NCBI GenBank assembly: GCA_934202525.1
Contig: CAKPYB010000005.1
Coordinates: 1-64,000, forward strand
Source: an uncultured Prevotella sp.
Lineage (GTDB): Bacteria > Bacteroidota > Bacteroidia > Bacteroidales > Bacteroidaceae
Reading direction: 5' to 3'
Length of the DNA stretch: 64,000 bases
The translations under genes and the position numbers were made by a program. The first letter of the stretch is position 1; each line of letters opens with the position of its first letter. Below are positions 35,149 to 44,379 of the stretch, piece by piece. The notes under the pieces are model-generated. The model worked only from the letters and a program-made list of their open reading frames with translations. It had not been told where the DNA came from and ran no database searches.

Positions 35149-35337
35149 ATGAACCAGAACATGAAGGCATTCATCCGGTATCTCATCGTGGCGATCTGCT
35201 CTGCCATCGTCACCTTCCTATCCAGCTCCTGCACGGCAGGACTCGTAATCGGAAAGAACCAGCGGCAACATCAGGAGAACAACATCTCCACCAAAGTAGA
35301 TTCTACCTACTATGTGCCAACCATTACCATCAGGTAG
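35149..35337 (+). CDS. Small lipoprotein-like cassette protein
   Basis: 62 residues from the ATG at 35149 (MNQNMKAFIRYLIVAICSAI), followed by a lipobox-like SSSC (FLSSSC) and a polar tail GLVIGKNQRQHQENN. Earlier in-frame starts exist (GTG 34963, ATG 35038), which would add a Lys/Arg-rich leader; I prefer 35149 because the result is a normal signal peptide. Small lipoproteins of this form often sit just before HU-type genes in Bacteroidales accessory cassettes. No known function. Confidence 0.55.
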   Translation: MNQNMKAFIRYLIVAICSAIVTFLSSSCTAGLVIGKNQRQHQENNISTKVDSTYYVPTITIR

Positions 35338-35414
35338 TTTAGAGTTAATAGTTTACAGTTAACAGTTGATAGTTGATAGTTAATAGTTTATAACAATTTA
35401 AAATTCAAGAGATT

Positions 35415-35966
35415 ATGGCAATTAATTTGAAAGCAAAGGAGACCCTTATCCAAGTAGGCGAAATGAAGGGTCAGTACAGATTCATCCTCGGTACCGAACT
35501 TTACAACAAGCTCTCCGAGAGCAAGGTTATCAAGGAGGCGGCTATCAGAAGCGGCGTAAGCGTGGGCGTGATGCAGGTTTGCTGGGATGCAGCAGGCGAG
35601 GTGATCAAGGCGTGGTGTACCGAAGGCCATTCCGTAGCCGTTCCGGGATTGGGTACCATGCGATTCGGCGTAAGAGCCAAGAGTGTGCCTACCGTGGGCG
35701 AAGTGGCTACCAGTCTGATTACCAACCGCCGCGTTATCTTCACCCCAAGCGTAGACATCAAGCGCGAGCTGCAGGAAACCTCCATCCAGATTACCTGCTA
35801 CGACCGCAACGGAAAGGTGGTGAAGAACGTTACCTCCGACGATAAGGGCGATGTGGAAGACCCAGACAATAACCCAAGTGGCGGCGGCGGTTCGGATACC
35901 AACCCAGGCGGAAATACCGAAGGCGGCGGAACCACCGGCGGTAACGAGGGAGACGGTTTGGAGTAA
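35415..35966 (+). CDS. HU-HIG family DNA-binding protein
   Basis: 183 residues. Residues 1-125 have the divergent HU fold of the Bacteroidetes HU-HIG group: YNKLSESKVIKEAAIRSGVS, an HU-like arm VPGLGTMRFGVRAKSVPTV and ITNRRVIFTPSVDIKRELQ. From about 126 there is a short beta segment and a Gly/Asn/Asp-rich tail (GGGGSDTNPGG). HU proteins bend or wrap DNA. This subgroup sits in accessory regions and capsule loci, and its exact role is unsettled. The upstream gap holds only AGTTAATAGTTTA-type repeats; a strong terminator follows. Confidence 0.88.
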   Translation: MAINLKAKETLIQVGEMKGQYRFILGTELYNKLSESKVIKEAAIRSGVSVGVMQVCWDAAGEVIKAWCTEGHSVAVPGLGTMRFGVRAKSVPTVGEVATSLITNRRVIFTPSVDIKRELQETSIQITCYDRNGKVVKNVTSDDKGDVEDPDNNPSGGGGSDTNPGGNTEGGGTTGGNEGDGLE

Positions 35967-36021
35967 GCGAACTCCCCGAAAAACCGAACAGGAACCCCTG
36001 ATTTTACCATAATAAAAAAAG

Positions 36022-36060
36022 AGCCCCTGATGCAAGGAAACGAGCATCGGGGGCTTTTAT
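36022..36060. terminator. Bidirectional terminator
   Basis: AGCCCCTGATGC (36022-36033) pairs with GCATCGGGGGCT (36044-36055; one mismatch or wobble); A-run on the left and TTTT on the right serve both the HU-HIG gene and the converging membrane-protein gene. Confidence 0.8.
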
Positions 36061-36061
36061 C

Positions 36062-36649
36062 TTATCCCATTACATAAAGGATGGAGGTATAGAGTTGCAT
36101 CACGAGAATGTAGAAAAGGAAGCAGGGCGACAGGAGGCGGATGCCCAGATTCATCGCATCATATACCTGGCTGATGCCCTTGATGCTCTCGCTCATGATG
36201 CCGTAACTCATGCTCATCACCATGACCGAGAAACAGATATAAGGAATGATACTCTGCGAGAACGGACCCGGAAAGAGCGCTCCTACGGCATTCAGCAGAA
36301 TGGCATGGGGCAAGAGGGTGAGCGCCAGCATGATACCTACAAAGATGCACAACTCGATGAGCATCAGGCGTAAAGCCGTGCGCTGGCGATACTGGGTATG
36401 GTCGAAATGGAGCACCCTACTCTGCTTTACCACCCCGATGGTGATGCTGATGAGCACCAGCCATACGAGCCAGGCAGAAGTGAGATGGTCTACGAAATGG
36501 CCCGTAAACCAGCGGATGCCCTCGGCGCTGGTAAGCGAATGGGTAAACGACTCGGGCATCGCAGCTGTAAGCAGCCACGAAACCAGAACCACCACTACTT
36601 CGGCTATTCCCAACGATAATGCCAGATAGGCCAATACTTTCTTATACAT
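36062..36649 (-). CDS. Polytopic membrane protein of unknown function
   Basis: 195 residues with about five membrane helices (LAYLALSLGIAEVVVVLVSW, LVWLVLISITIGVV, LIELCIFVGIMLALTLLPHA, IIPYICFSVMVMSMSYGIM, LLSPCFLFYILVMQLY). The stretch EGIRWFTGHFVDHLTSAWLV vaguely recalls the N-terminal part of AbgT transporters, which are about 500 residues, but the match is too weak to name it. Same strand as, and 27 bases downstream of, the response-regulator gene, so it may be the last gene of that operon. Confidence 0.65.
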   Translation of the reverse strand: MYKKVLAYLALSLGIAEVVVVLVSWLLTAAMPESFTHSLTSAEGIRWFTGHFVDHLTSAWLVWLVLISITIGVVKQSRVLHFDHTQYRQRTALRLMLIELCIFVGIMLALTLLPHAILLNAVGALFPGPFSQSIIPYICFSVMVMSMSYGIMSESIKGISQVYDAMNLGIRLLSPCFLFYILVMQLYTSILYVMG

Positions 36650-36676
36650 TCTTTAAAATGAACTTATTTATAAACT

Positions 36677-37402
36677 TTATTCTTCATCTGCCTGCAGATG
36701 GTCGATATCGAGGATGCGGAGCTCGCAGGCTTTTACTACCAGGCGTGTGGCGTTGATGCCCATGCCGTGGTTGCCATCAGGAAAGAGTTTCTGAACCAGT
36801 TCTGCCTGGCGCTTCTCCAGACTCTTAACGCCGAAAGGCATTCCGCGCAGGTTGGTTATCTGCTCCTTGGTATAGCCCAGCGCAAGATGGCGAAGGAAAC
36901 GCTCATCATACTCATCAATCTCATAATTGACCAGAGCCTCCTGACGCATCAGCTGACTGTTTACGCTCCGCTTGAAACGGTCTACTATCTTCTGAAGGAT
37001 AGGCTGGTTGAACACCAGTTTCTTGCCGCCCATACAGCTCGCCACATCGCCACGCGTAAGGAGTTCGCCACTCTTCAGGATGATGCCGTCGCAACCCGCA
37101 TCGAGCACATCTACCCAGAGTTTTTCGTTCAGAATTTCTCCCGTAAAGATGAGCACCTTCACGTTAGGATATTGCTCCTTGGTCTGGCGGCAGATTTCTA
37201 CGCCTACCGTGGTAGAACCGCCCAGCCCCAGGTCGAGCAGAACCAGGTCAGGCAACTGCTGCTTGATGAGTTTCCAATAGGCTATTTCGCTCTCGGCAGT
37301 ACCGATGATTTCAGCCTCGGGAATATCGTTTTTAAAGATTCCCTCTGTGCCCTTCAGTTCCAGGGGCACGTCTTCTACTATGATGACTTTAAAATTTTCC
37401 AT
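36677..37402 (-). CDS. Response regulator with receiver and LuxR-like DNA-binding domain
   Basis: 241 residues. Receiver domain 1-125 with acidic pair Glu10/Asp11 (IIVEDVP), phosphoacceptor Asp57 (LVLLDLGLGG), Thr87 (LIFTGE) and Lys110 (GIILKSG). The C-terminal domain (about 160-235, RFLRHLALGYTKEQITNLRG) is a helix-turn-helix of the LuxR type, somewhat divergent. It lies 20 bases after the sensor kinase on the same strand and is clearly its partner; in these Bacteroidetes pairs the target genes are mostly unknown. Confidence 0.9.
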   Translation of the reverse strand: MENFKVIIVEDVPLELKGTEGIFKNDIPEAEIIGTAESEIAYWKLIKQQLPDLVLLDLGLGGSTTVGVEICRQTKEQYPNVKVLIFTGEILNEKLWVDVLDAGCDGIILKSGELLTRGDVASCMGGKKLVFNQPILQKIVDRFKRSVNSQLMRQEALVNYEIDEYDERFLRHLALGYTKEQITNLRGMPFGVKSLEKRQAELVQKLFPDGNHGMGINATRLVVKACELRILDIDHLQADEE

Positions 37403-37422
37403 TGTCTAATATTTTTATTTTC

Positions 37423-40400
37423 TTATGATTTTAAACTTTCCCATTTGATTCGTGCCGACAGCAAGGCCTCTATCCTGAGGCAACCTTTTTCGCCCTTACA
37501 AGCCTTGATGCCGCAGCCACGCAGATTGGTTACCTCGCCCAGTTCTCTCACGATCTGCCGACAAAGCAGATAGCGCAAATCGCCCGTGAGAGGGGTGAAG
37601 AGCTGGGCATGGAGCGCCTCGTCGTAGACCACATCCTGCTGGTCAACCCAATAGCGCACGTAGGCAGAATCCGGAATCTCAGCCACCCCGGCATGATAAT
37701 CCTTGGAATTGCCGCGCATCAGAGAAACAAGATAGCAGTTCAGGAAATCATCTGCCTTGATGTTGCCTTCTACCTGCTCCATCGCCTGGGCGCTAAGCAG
37801 AGAATAGAGCGATTTATAATAATCTACCAGTTCCTTGAGCGAATCAACATCATCGGGCTGCGAATCGATGAGCTGGCGGATGCGCGACGGATAATACATC
37901 GTTTCGTGCTTGAGCGTAGACAGACAGTTGTCGAGCACGGAATTGGAGATATGTAGCTTATCGTTCTCATATTCAGCACGATGCAGTTCATCTGTCAGCA
38001 ATTCCAGCTTCAGGGATTCCTGTTCTGCCTCGTCGGTCCGCTTAGCCTTGGTCTGTTCAATCATGGCAAACCGGTAGCTCAGCACGTGGCGGTAATAAAT
38101 AAGATAATAAGCCAGCGGCAACTGCAGCAGCAACAGGATGAGCAGCACCACGGCCACGGTCTTTGAGTTCTCGCTCTGCTGCATCGTGTGCACATAATTA
38201 CCGAGCGTATTATCAGCACTTATCTCGCGGAACAGCTGGGTATAAACCTTGTTGTTGCTCTGGTAGAGCGACCATTGGTGCAACGCCAGGGCAGCCACGG
38301 CACACTCGTTTCTCAGGTCGAGAATCACGTGATAATTGGTAGGCAGCCCCGAGCGAATCCAATAGAGTTCTGCCGCCATTCCCACCTCCGGATGAGCCAC
38401 CATGAGATACTTGCCGTCGGGATATTTCGACAGATAGAACGCGTTGAGATAATGGCGCGAAGAATCGGCAAAGGCAAGGGTGCGCTGGTAGGTACGGTTG
38501 ATATTGCTGAAGTAGGCGCTATCTGCAAAATCGTCGGCACGCTGGAGATTGGCATCTACGTTCGTCTTGTGATGATTGTGGCGCTGGCGGATGCCGTTGG
38601 TCTTCTTAGCCTCGCAAGGCTGGACCGATGCCGATAGCAGCACGAAGAGCATGATGATGATGCCCAGCAGCTGATGGGTTCGGCGGGCGATGCCCTTAGG
38701 CAGACGGAAACTGAAACGGCTCCCCTCGCCCAACTTGCTTTCTGCCTTAATCTGACAGCCGGCAAAGAGCGAACTCACCTTCTTATATTTCTCGATGATG
38801 CCCTTGCAGTTGAGCAGTCCGAAGCCGTGACCGCCCGTATAGGTCCGGTCGAAGACATGCGCCAGCTGCTCCTCGTCCATACCCTTTCCGGTATCTGAGA
38901 TGCTGATTTCCACTAAGTCAGAAACCTTGGCGCTAATGGTTACCTTTCCGCCTTCGGGTGTAAACTTGCGGGCATTATCGGCTATGGTATTGATCATGAA
39001 GAGCGTAAGGATGCGGTCGGCCTTGACCACGGCATCTGTCGGCTCTACTTCGAGCGTTACGCCCTGCATCTGGAAACTCATCTTGCCCTTGGCTACAATA
39101 TCGAAAAGCCCCTGGAGCGGGAAACTCTCGATACGCAGACTGAGCAAGCCCTGGCGCATCTGAATCCACTCCGTAAGCACGTTGTTATACTGGTTTATCT
39201 TATCCGTAAGTTCGGCGATATACTGGTAGCGCTCCTGACGCACCTCGTCGCTTTCGCCCCCTTCTGAGAGTCGGTTTACCTCATGGATCATGCGGTCGAT
39301 GAAAGGCGTAATGCTGTTTACGAGCGAAATCTTAGCCCGTTGCTCCAGATTGCGTTTCTTATTTTCTTCGATGTGCAGTCGGGTTACGTTCAGATTATCC
39401 TGTACCTCTTCCTGCTCATCTTTTAATTCGTTGATTTTCTTAGTGTTATTCTTGCTCCATTCACGTAAAGGTGCAAGCAGTTCATCCATCGACTTGTTCT
39501 TCATCTTCTTGCGTTTCATGAGGTCGAAAACGTAGAGCAGAACCACCACGAGCACAATCATCGCCACCACGGCAGCAATCATCAGGTTGAGCTGCTGGGC
39601 GTTCTCGTCGAGCGCCGTAGCACGTGCCTCGAGCTGGCGGTCCTGTCGGGAATGGTCTTGCAAATCCAGATAGATATTGCGGTTGTAATCGCTCTGCTGC
39701 TTATCGTCGATAGCCGAATAAACCAGACAAAGCTGTTCGCGGATAGACGCCACGAGGTCGGGTGCCTGCTCTATCGCTTTATTATCATATAGGGCATGGT
39801 TCAGACAGGAGAGTGCCGAAGAATAATCATGGATATCCCAGAAACATTCTGCCAGCGTACGGTTGGCTCCGGCGGTCTGATAAACATCTCCGTAGCTCGA
39901 AAAGAGGTTGAGGGCACGCTGGGCAAAGTTGCCTGCCAGCAGATTGTTTGGCATCTGCTCGATGTTGAGGTACTGGAAGGCAGGCAGGTTGTTGCGGATA
40001 AGGAATTCGCTCACCTCCCCTTTTCTGAGGTGCTCGCTAATAGACTGCAGGGCGTTAGCCTGCCAGTAAGGATACGGATGGGCAGCATCGCTAGCCAGCA
40101 TGTAGCAGCTGATCAGCCGGTCGAATTCCGCCTGATTAACTTCGTTTTCGGTTCCCTTGACGATGGCTCCTCCCGAACCGAAATTATAAAGATAGTTGAG
40201 GTATTGTGCCGAATCCTGTTCCAGCTCATCCGGGTCCAGCCGGTTAAGCTCCTTGAACATCGGTTCGTCTAAGCCTACATAATAAAAATAGGTGGCGGCA
40301 ACAATAGAGAATTCAGATTTCGCATAAATCACACGTTTGCTTTCCCTCGGGGGCATGGAATTCACCTCTTCGCGAATTCTGCGCAAACGCCTCATCGCCT

Positions 40401-40797
40401 TTTCGCGATAAGCATAAAAATCTTTGTTGTGCGATTCTCTCTGGCAGAGTCGCATGTTCTGAACATCGGCAATAGCGAGTTCAATCTGATTATCGCTCAC
40501 CTCTTCAACCTTCTTCAGCCATCCCTTGGCTCCCTTGTAATCCATCTTGGCTATACAGACGAAGGCAAGGTTGTTGTAGGCTTCGGCACGGCCTGAAGGA
40601 TAATCTTCAGAAAGATTTAAAGCCCTTTCAGCCAGCACTTTAGTGGAATCGAGATTGCGATAATGATAAGCATAAGATTGCTCGTTCAGCTCATCTACCC
40701 TTGCCTTATTCGCAGGAGAACAAGCTGAAAGAAAAAGAGTCGCCACCACCAGAACTGATGATGGCGACATGAAACAAAATGATTCGAAATTTAGCAT
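37423..40797 (-). CDS. Sensor histidine kinase with central kinase core (DUF5112/DUF5113-like)
   Basis: 1124 residues from the ATG at 40797; a frame extending upstream to 40899 is rejected because it overlaps eda. N-terminal lipoprotein-type signal (VVATLFLSAC, Cys26), TPR-like sensor region to about 395, membrane helix 405-426, coiled coil, dimerisation helix with the likely phospho-His505 (FIDRMIHEVNRL), and an HATPase domain (about 560-705) with N box NTIADNARKFTPEGG, G1 DTGKGM and G2 GHGFGLLNCKG. Then, unusually, a second membrane helix (about 708-726), another periplasmic segment, a further helix and a cytoplasmic C-terminal domain. It starts 25 bases after eda, so it may respond to sugar-acid metabolism. 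Confidence 0.9.
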   Translation of the reverse strand: MLNFESFCFMSPSSVLVVATLFLSACSPANKARVDELNEQSYAYHYRNLDSTKVLAERALNLSEDYPSGRAEAYNNLAFVCIAKMDYKGAKGWLKKVEEVSDNQIELAIADVQNMRLCQRESHNKDFYAYREKAMRRLRRIREEVNSMPPRESKRVIYAKSEFSIVAATYFYYVGLDEPMFKELNRLDPDELEQDSAQYLNYLYNFGSGGAIVKGTENEVNQAEFDRLISCYMLASDAAHPYPYWQANALQSISEHLRKGEVSEFLIRNNLPAFQYLNIEQMPNNLLAGNFAQRALNLFSSYGDVYQTAGANRTLAECFWDIHDYSSALSCLNHALYDNKAIEQAPDLVASIREQLCLVYSAIDDKQQSDYNRNIYLDLQDHSRQDRQLEARATALDENAQQLNLMIAAVVAMIVLVVVLLYVFDLMKRKKMKNKSMDELLAPLREWSKNNTKKINELKDEQEEVQDNLNVTRLHIEENKKRNLEQRAKISLVNSITPFIDRMIHEVNRLSEGGESDEVRQERYQYIAELTDKINQYNNVLTEWIQMRQGLLSLRIESFPLQGLFDIVAKGKMSFQMQGVTLEVEPTDAVVKADRILTLFMINTIADNARKFTPEGGKVTISAKVSDLVEISISDTGKGMDEEQLAHVFDRTYTGGHGFGLLNCKGIIEKYKKVSSLFAGCQIKAESKLGEGSRFSFRLPKGIARRTHQLLGIIIMLFVLLSASVQPCEAKKTNGIRQRHNHHKTNVDANLQRADDFADSAYFSNINRTYQRTLAFADSSRHYLNAFYLSKYPDGKYLMVAHPEVGMAAELYWIRSGLPTNYHVILDLRNECAVAALALHQWSLYQSNNKVYTQLFREISADNTLGNYVHTMQQSENSKTVAVVLLILLLLQLPLAYYLIYYRHVLSYRFAMIEQTKAKRTDEAEQESLKLELLTDELHRAEYENDKLHISNSVLDNCLSTLKHETMYYPSRIRQLIDSQPDDVDSLKELVDYYKSLYSLLSAQAMEQVEGNIKADDFLNCYLVSLMRGNSKDYHAGVAEIPDSAYVRYWVDQQDVVYDEALHAQLFTPLTGDLRYLLCRQIVRELGEVTNLRGCGIKACKGEKGCLRIEALLSARIKWESLKS

Positions 40798-40822
40798 CTC
40801 GAATGGAAAAAAAGTCTCTTTA

Positions 40823-41494
40823 TTAAGCGCGAGCCTTCGCGATATAACCGAGAGCCTCCTGACACTTGGCTGTGATGGCAGCCCAGTCGCCAGCAGCAAC
40901 AGTCTCCTTAGGGAAGAGCTTAGAACCCATACCTACGCAGAGTACGCCTGCCTTGATCCAAGGAGTAAGATTCTCCTCTGTTGGCTCTACAGCACCTGTT
41001 ACCATGATGTTGCTCCAACGCAAAGGTGCCATAACGTTCTTAACGAATGAAGGACCACCTACGTTACCTGCAGGGAATACCTTTGTTACGTCGCAACCAG
41101 CAGCCTGAGCATTATTGATTTCAGTTACAGAACCGCAACCTGGTGAATAAGGAACCAAACGACGGTTGCAAACTGGAGCAATATCAGGGTTGAAGTTAGG
41201 ACCAACGATGAAGTTAGCGCCGAGCTGGAGATACAGAGAAGCTGTACCAGCATCAACAACTGTACCTGCACCCAGAATCATCTCAGGGCAAGCCTTGTCA
41301 GCCCACTTTACCAACTCTCCGAAAATCTCGTGAGCGAAATCACCACGGTTAGTAAACTCGAAAACACGTACGCCACCCTCGTAACAAGCCTTGATGACGT
41401 TCTTGCAGATTTCAACATCCTTGTTGAAGAAAACAGGTACCATACCAGTCTCTTTCATGGCTGCCATAACCTGCATTTTGCTAAACTTTGCCAT
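40823..41494 (-). CDS. eda: 2-keto-3-deoxy-6-phosphogluconate (KDPG) aldolase
   Basis: 223 residues, class I aldolase. Schiff-base lysine in [10 protein letters not shown] (Lys138), catalytic Glu46 in VFEFTNRG, and [11 protein letters not shown] and [11 protein letters not shown] of the barrel. It splits KDPG into pyruvate and glyceraldehyde-3-phosphate. Here the usual PGxxTPTE motif reads [10 protein letters not shown], as in many Bacteroidetes homologues. It follows kdgK on the same strand and ends just before the sensor-kinase gene. Confidence 0.95.
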   Translation of the reverse strand: MAKFSKMQVMAAMKETGMVPVFFNKDVEICKNVIKACYEGGVRVFEFTNRGDFAHEIFGELVKWADKACPEMILGAGTVVDAGTASLYLQLGANFIVGPNFNPDIAPVCNRRLVPYSPGCGSVTEINNAQAAGCDVTKVFPAGNVGGPSFVKNVMAPLRWSNIMVTGAVEPTEENLTPWIKAGVLCVGMGSKLFPKETVAAGDWAAITAKCQEALGYIAKARA

Positions 41495-41518
41495 TACTTA
41501 TTTTAATTAATAATTAAT

Positions 41519-41631
41519 AGTTTATAGTTAATAGGAGCTTCGCCATAAGCAAGACTGCCTATCAACTATAAACTTTAAACTATTATAGTTTATAGGGGCT
41601 ACGCCATAAGCATGACGGCTATAAACTATTA
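41519..41631. repeat. Duplicated stem-loop unit between kdgK and eda
   Basis: Two imperfect direct copies (41519-41576 and 41583-41631) each carry TAGTTTATAG-type left arms, a core GCTTCGCCATAAGC or GCTACGCCATAAGC, and CTATAAACT-type right arms. Each can fold into a hairpin. They lie inside the probable kdgK-eda message and could affect processing or differential expression. Confidence 0.75.
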
Positions 41632-41655
41632 ACTTTTAACTCTAAACTAAATCTA

Positions 41656-42678
41656 TTATCTCTGAACTCGACCATTAGCGTTACCGCCAGCCAGGCTCTC
41701 TACCTCGTCAGCAGAAACCAGGTTGAAGTCGCCAGGGATAGTATGCTTCAAAGCAGAAGCAGCTACCGCAAACTCAAGAGCCTCGCCCTGAGTCTCCTTG
41801 GTAAGAAGACCGTGGATCAGACCACCTGAGAAAGAGTCACCACCACCTACGCGGTCGATGATAGGGTTGATATCGTAGTGCTTGCTCTGATAGAACTCCT
41901 TACCATCATAGATAAGAGCCTTCCAGCCGTTGCGTGTAGCAGAGAGAGACTCGCGGAGAGTAGAAACAACATACTTGAAGCCGAACTCCTTCATCATGCC
42001 CTTGAAGATTCCGTAGTAACCCTCAGCATCTGTCTTACCGCCCTCTACGTCAGCATCTGGCTTGAAGCCCAGGCAGAGCTGAGCATCTTCCTCATTACCG
42101 ATGCAAACGTCAACGTACTGCATCAGAGGACGCATAACAGAGATAGCCTTCTCTGAAGTCCAGAGCTTCTTGCGGAAGTTGAGGTCAACAGAAACAGTTA
42201 CGCCGTGACGCTTAGCAGCCTCACAAGCCAACTTGGTCAACTCAGCAGCCTTGTCGCTAATAGCTGGAGTAATACCGCTCCAATGGAACCACTGGGCACC
42301 CTCCATAATCTTATCGAAATCGAAATCAGATGGGTCAGCCTCAGCAATTGCGCTGTGTGCACGGTCGTAGATTACCTTAGATGGGCGCATAGAAGCACCA
42401 GTCTCAGCATAGTAGAGACCTACGCGGTCGCCACCACGAGCGATGAACTCTGTGTTTACGCCATAACGACGGAGACCGTTAACAGCAATCTGACCGATCT
42501 CGTGCTTAGGGAGCTTAGATACGAAGTAAGCATCATGACCATAGTTAGCCAAGCTTACAGCTACGTTAGCCTCACCACCACCAGGGATGATGCGAAGTGA
42601 TTCACTCTGAATGAAACGATCATTGCCTTCTGGTGATAAACGAAGCATGATCTCGCCCAATGTTACAATTTTTGCCAT
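41656..42678 (-). CDS. kdgK: 2-keto-3-deoxygluconate kinase
   Basis: 340 residues from the ATG at 42678 (MAKIVTLGEIMLRLSPEGND); the frame is open to 42936, but the promoter at 42795-42802 lies inside it. PfkB family: sugar-binding GGEANVAVSLANYG and the C-terminal DRVGGGDSFSGGLI with the catalytic Asp. It phosphorylates 2-keto-3-deoxygluconate to KDPG, the substrate of the adjacent aldolase. Confidence 0.95.
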   Translation of the reverse strand: MAKIVTLGEIMLRLSPEGNDRFIQSESLRIIPGGGEANVAVSLANYGHDAYFVSKLPKHEIGQIAVNGLRRYGVNTEFIARGGDRVGLYYAETGASMRPSKVIYDRAHSAIAEADPSDFDFDKIMEGAQWFHWSGITPAISDKAAELTKLACEAAKRHGVTVSVDLNFRKKLWTSEKAISVMRPLMQYVDVCIGNEEDAQLCLGFKPDADVEGGKTDAEGYYGIFKGMMKEFGFKYVVSTLRESLSATRNGWKALIYDGKEFYQSKHYDINPIIDRVGGGDSFSGGLIHGLLTKETQGEALEFAVAASALKHTIPGDFNLVSADEVESLAGGNANGRVQR

Positions 42679-42794
42679 GTTTGATAGTTTTAATTTTTTT
42701 GTTTTTATTTTGTTTGTTATGAGTAACAAATTAAAATTCCACTTTTTTGTTGAGAAATGAAGTTCAATTATTAGTTGGCGTTCAAATTCGTGGG

Positions 42795-42802
42795 CAAAAA
42801 TA
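42795..42802 (-). promoter_or_regulatory. -7 promoter element of kdgK-eda
   Basis: TATTTTTG on the minus strand; start near 42788 and a leader of about 110 nt. Confidence 0.55.
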
Positions 42803-42897
42803 ACCATAATTTCTCGAATAACGAAATAAAATCGCATTTTTTTTTGTTTTTCGTGCAAAAAAGTTGCTGTGTCTTCGCACAATTCAAAAAAATGTTG

Positions 42898-42972
42898 TAT
42901 ATTTGCGGCAAAATTCGTACTTGTGGTCGCACACAACAGAATTGCTTAATACTAATTGTGGTCTGTGCACAG
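42898..42972 (+). promoter_or_regulatory. Promoter element and candidate operator upstream of the LacI-type regulator
   Basis: TATATTTG (42898-42905) is a consensus -7 element. Downstream are TTGTGGTCGCACACAA (imperfect palindrome, about 42923-42938) and the perfect palindrome CTGTGCACAG (42963-42972). In this 395-base divergent region they are the best candidates for binding of the LacI-type protein; evidence is positional only. Confidence 0.4.
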
Positions 42973-43073
42973 CTAGGAAGTACCTGCGACGTTTTATCTA
43001 TCGTAGCCCCCAGGAGAGGCTCCTTATATAATAAGTACACGCGAGGCAACAAGACCCGTAATGCTAAAAAACA

Positions 43074-44138
43074 ATGGCCGAAAAAATCAGAATCAAGGAT
43101 ATTGCCGAGAGAGCTGGCGTATCCGTTGGAACCGTAGACCGAGTTCTGCACGACCGTCCTAACGTGTCGAAACCTGCACGCGACAAGGTCGAGAAAGCCC
43201 TCAAGGAAATGAATTATCAGCCTAACGTGTACGCCAGCGCCCTGGCTTACAACAAATCCTATACCTTCTACCTGCTGATTCCGAAACACGAATCGGAGGC
43301 TTATTGGGAGGAGATTGAGGAAGGCGCAAAAAAATGTGAAGATACCCGACGCGACTTCCATATCGACGTAGAGATTCGTTTCTATGAGCGTTCCAGCGAA
43401 GAATCGTTCCGCGAAGAAGGCAACAAGATTCTAGAGACCAGTCCGGAAGGAGTTATCGTGGTGCCTTCATCACTCGACGTGACCCGCGAGTTTACCGAAG
43501 CGCTTCACCACAAGAGCATCCCCTTCATCCTCCTCGACTCCTACATGCCCGATCTCCGTCCGCTCTCTTTCTACGGTCAGGATTCGTTCTGTTCCGGTTT
43601 CTTCGCAGCCAAGATGCTGATGATGATTGCCGCCAAAGAAGATGAAATCATGCTTATGAGGCAGACCAAGGACGGAAGAGTGGTCAGCAAGCAGCAGGAC
43701 AACCGAGAGGTAGGATTCCGCCATTACATGCACGACCACTTCCCTAACGTGAAGATTACCGTGCTCGACCTGCCGTTGAGCGGCACACGTGCAGAATTTG
43801 CAAAAATGCTGGAGAAGTTCTTTGCAGAGCATCAGAACATCCACCATTGCATCACCATGACGTCGAAGGCGCACATCGTGGGCGACTTCCTGCTGAAGAC
43901 CAACCGCCGCGACGTTCAGATTATGGGCTACGATATGGTGGAGAAAAATGCCCGCTGTCTGCGCGAAGGAAGCATCTCCTTCCTTATCGCCCAGCACGCC
44001 TACATGCAGGGTTACTCCTGCGTAGACACGCTCTTCCAAGCCATCGTGCTGAAGAAGAAAGTTACGCCGGTAAACTATATGCCTATCGAGCTGCTGATGA
44101 AGGAAAACGTAGATTTCTATCGCAGAACCCAGCTCTAA
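43074..44138 (+). CDS. LacI family transcriptional regulator
   Basis: 354 residues. N-terminal LacI helix-turn-helix IRIKDIAERAGVSVGTVDRV with hinge NYQPNVYASALA, then a periplasmic-binding-protein-like effector domain (YTFYLLIPKHESEAYWEEIE, EGVIVVPSSLD, IPFILLDSYMPD, GYDMVEKNARCL). Located between the divergent kdgK-eda genes and uxaA, so it most likely controls uronate or sugar-acid use and senses an intermediate such as 2-keto-3-deoxygluconate; the effector is inferred. Confidence 0.92.
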   Translation: MAEKIRIKDIAERAGVSVGTVDRVLHDRPNVSKPARDKVEKALKEMNYQPNVYASALAYNKSYTFYLLIPKHESEAYWEEIEEGAKKCEDTRRDFHIDVEIRFYERSSEESFREEGNKILETSPEGVIVVPSSLDVTREFTEALHHKSIPFILLDSYMPDLRPLSFYGQDSFCSGFFAAKMLMMIAAKEDEIMLMRQTKDGRVVSKQQDNREVGFRHYMHDHFPNVKITVLDLPLSGTRAEFAKMLEKFFAEHQNIHHCITMTSKAHIVGDFLLKTNRRDVQIMGYDMVEKNARCLREGSISFLIAQHAYMQGYSCVDTLFQAIVLKKKVTPVNYMPIELLMKENVDFYRRTQL

Positions 44139-44180
44139 GGCGAATTGGCAGAACAAGGTTCAAAAGCTTTAGAAGCAGCA

Positions 44181-44310
44181 CGCCCTGAAAGGGCAAAAGC
44201 TCCTAGCCCAGGGCATCGCCCTGGGTATAATGGCAATCAGTAAGGCGCCCTGTAAGGGCAAAAGCTTTATATATTGCCCAGAATTTTAAAGCTTTTGCCC
44301 TTTCAGGGCG
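44181..44310. repeat. Nested palindromic (REP/BIME-like) element, copy 2
   Basis: Starts AGCAGCACGCCCTGAAAGGG, like copy 1 at 11493, and continues with AGCTCCTAGCCCAGGGC and GCCCTGGGT; a second part has GCCCTGTAAGGGC and its partner GCCCTTTCAGGGC with arms ending in AAAGCTTT. Unlike copy 1 the right outer arm is reduced. Lies between the regulator gene and uxaA. Confidence 0.85.
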
Positions 44311-44379
44311 TATGGAGCCAACTTGCGACAGTTCAGGAACATTATAAATTATAAACAATAAATAAAAGACAGACTACGT

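Noticed and set aside
42679-42936. N-terminal extension of KdgK by 86 codons
   Set aside because: The -7 promoter lies within it, and homologous PfkB kinases begin at MAKIVTLGE.
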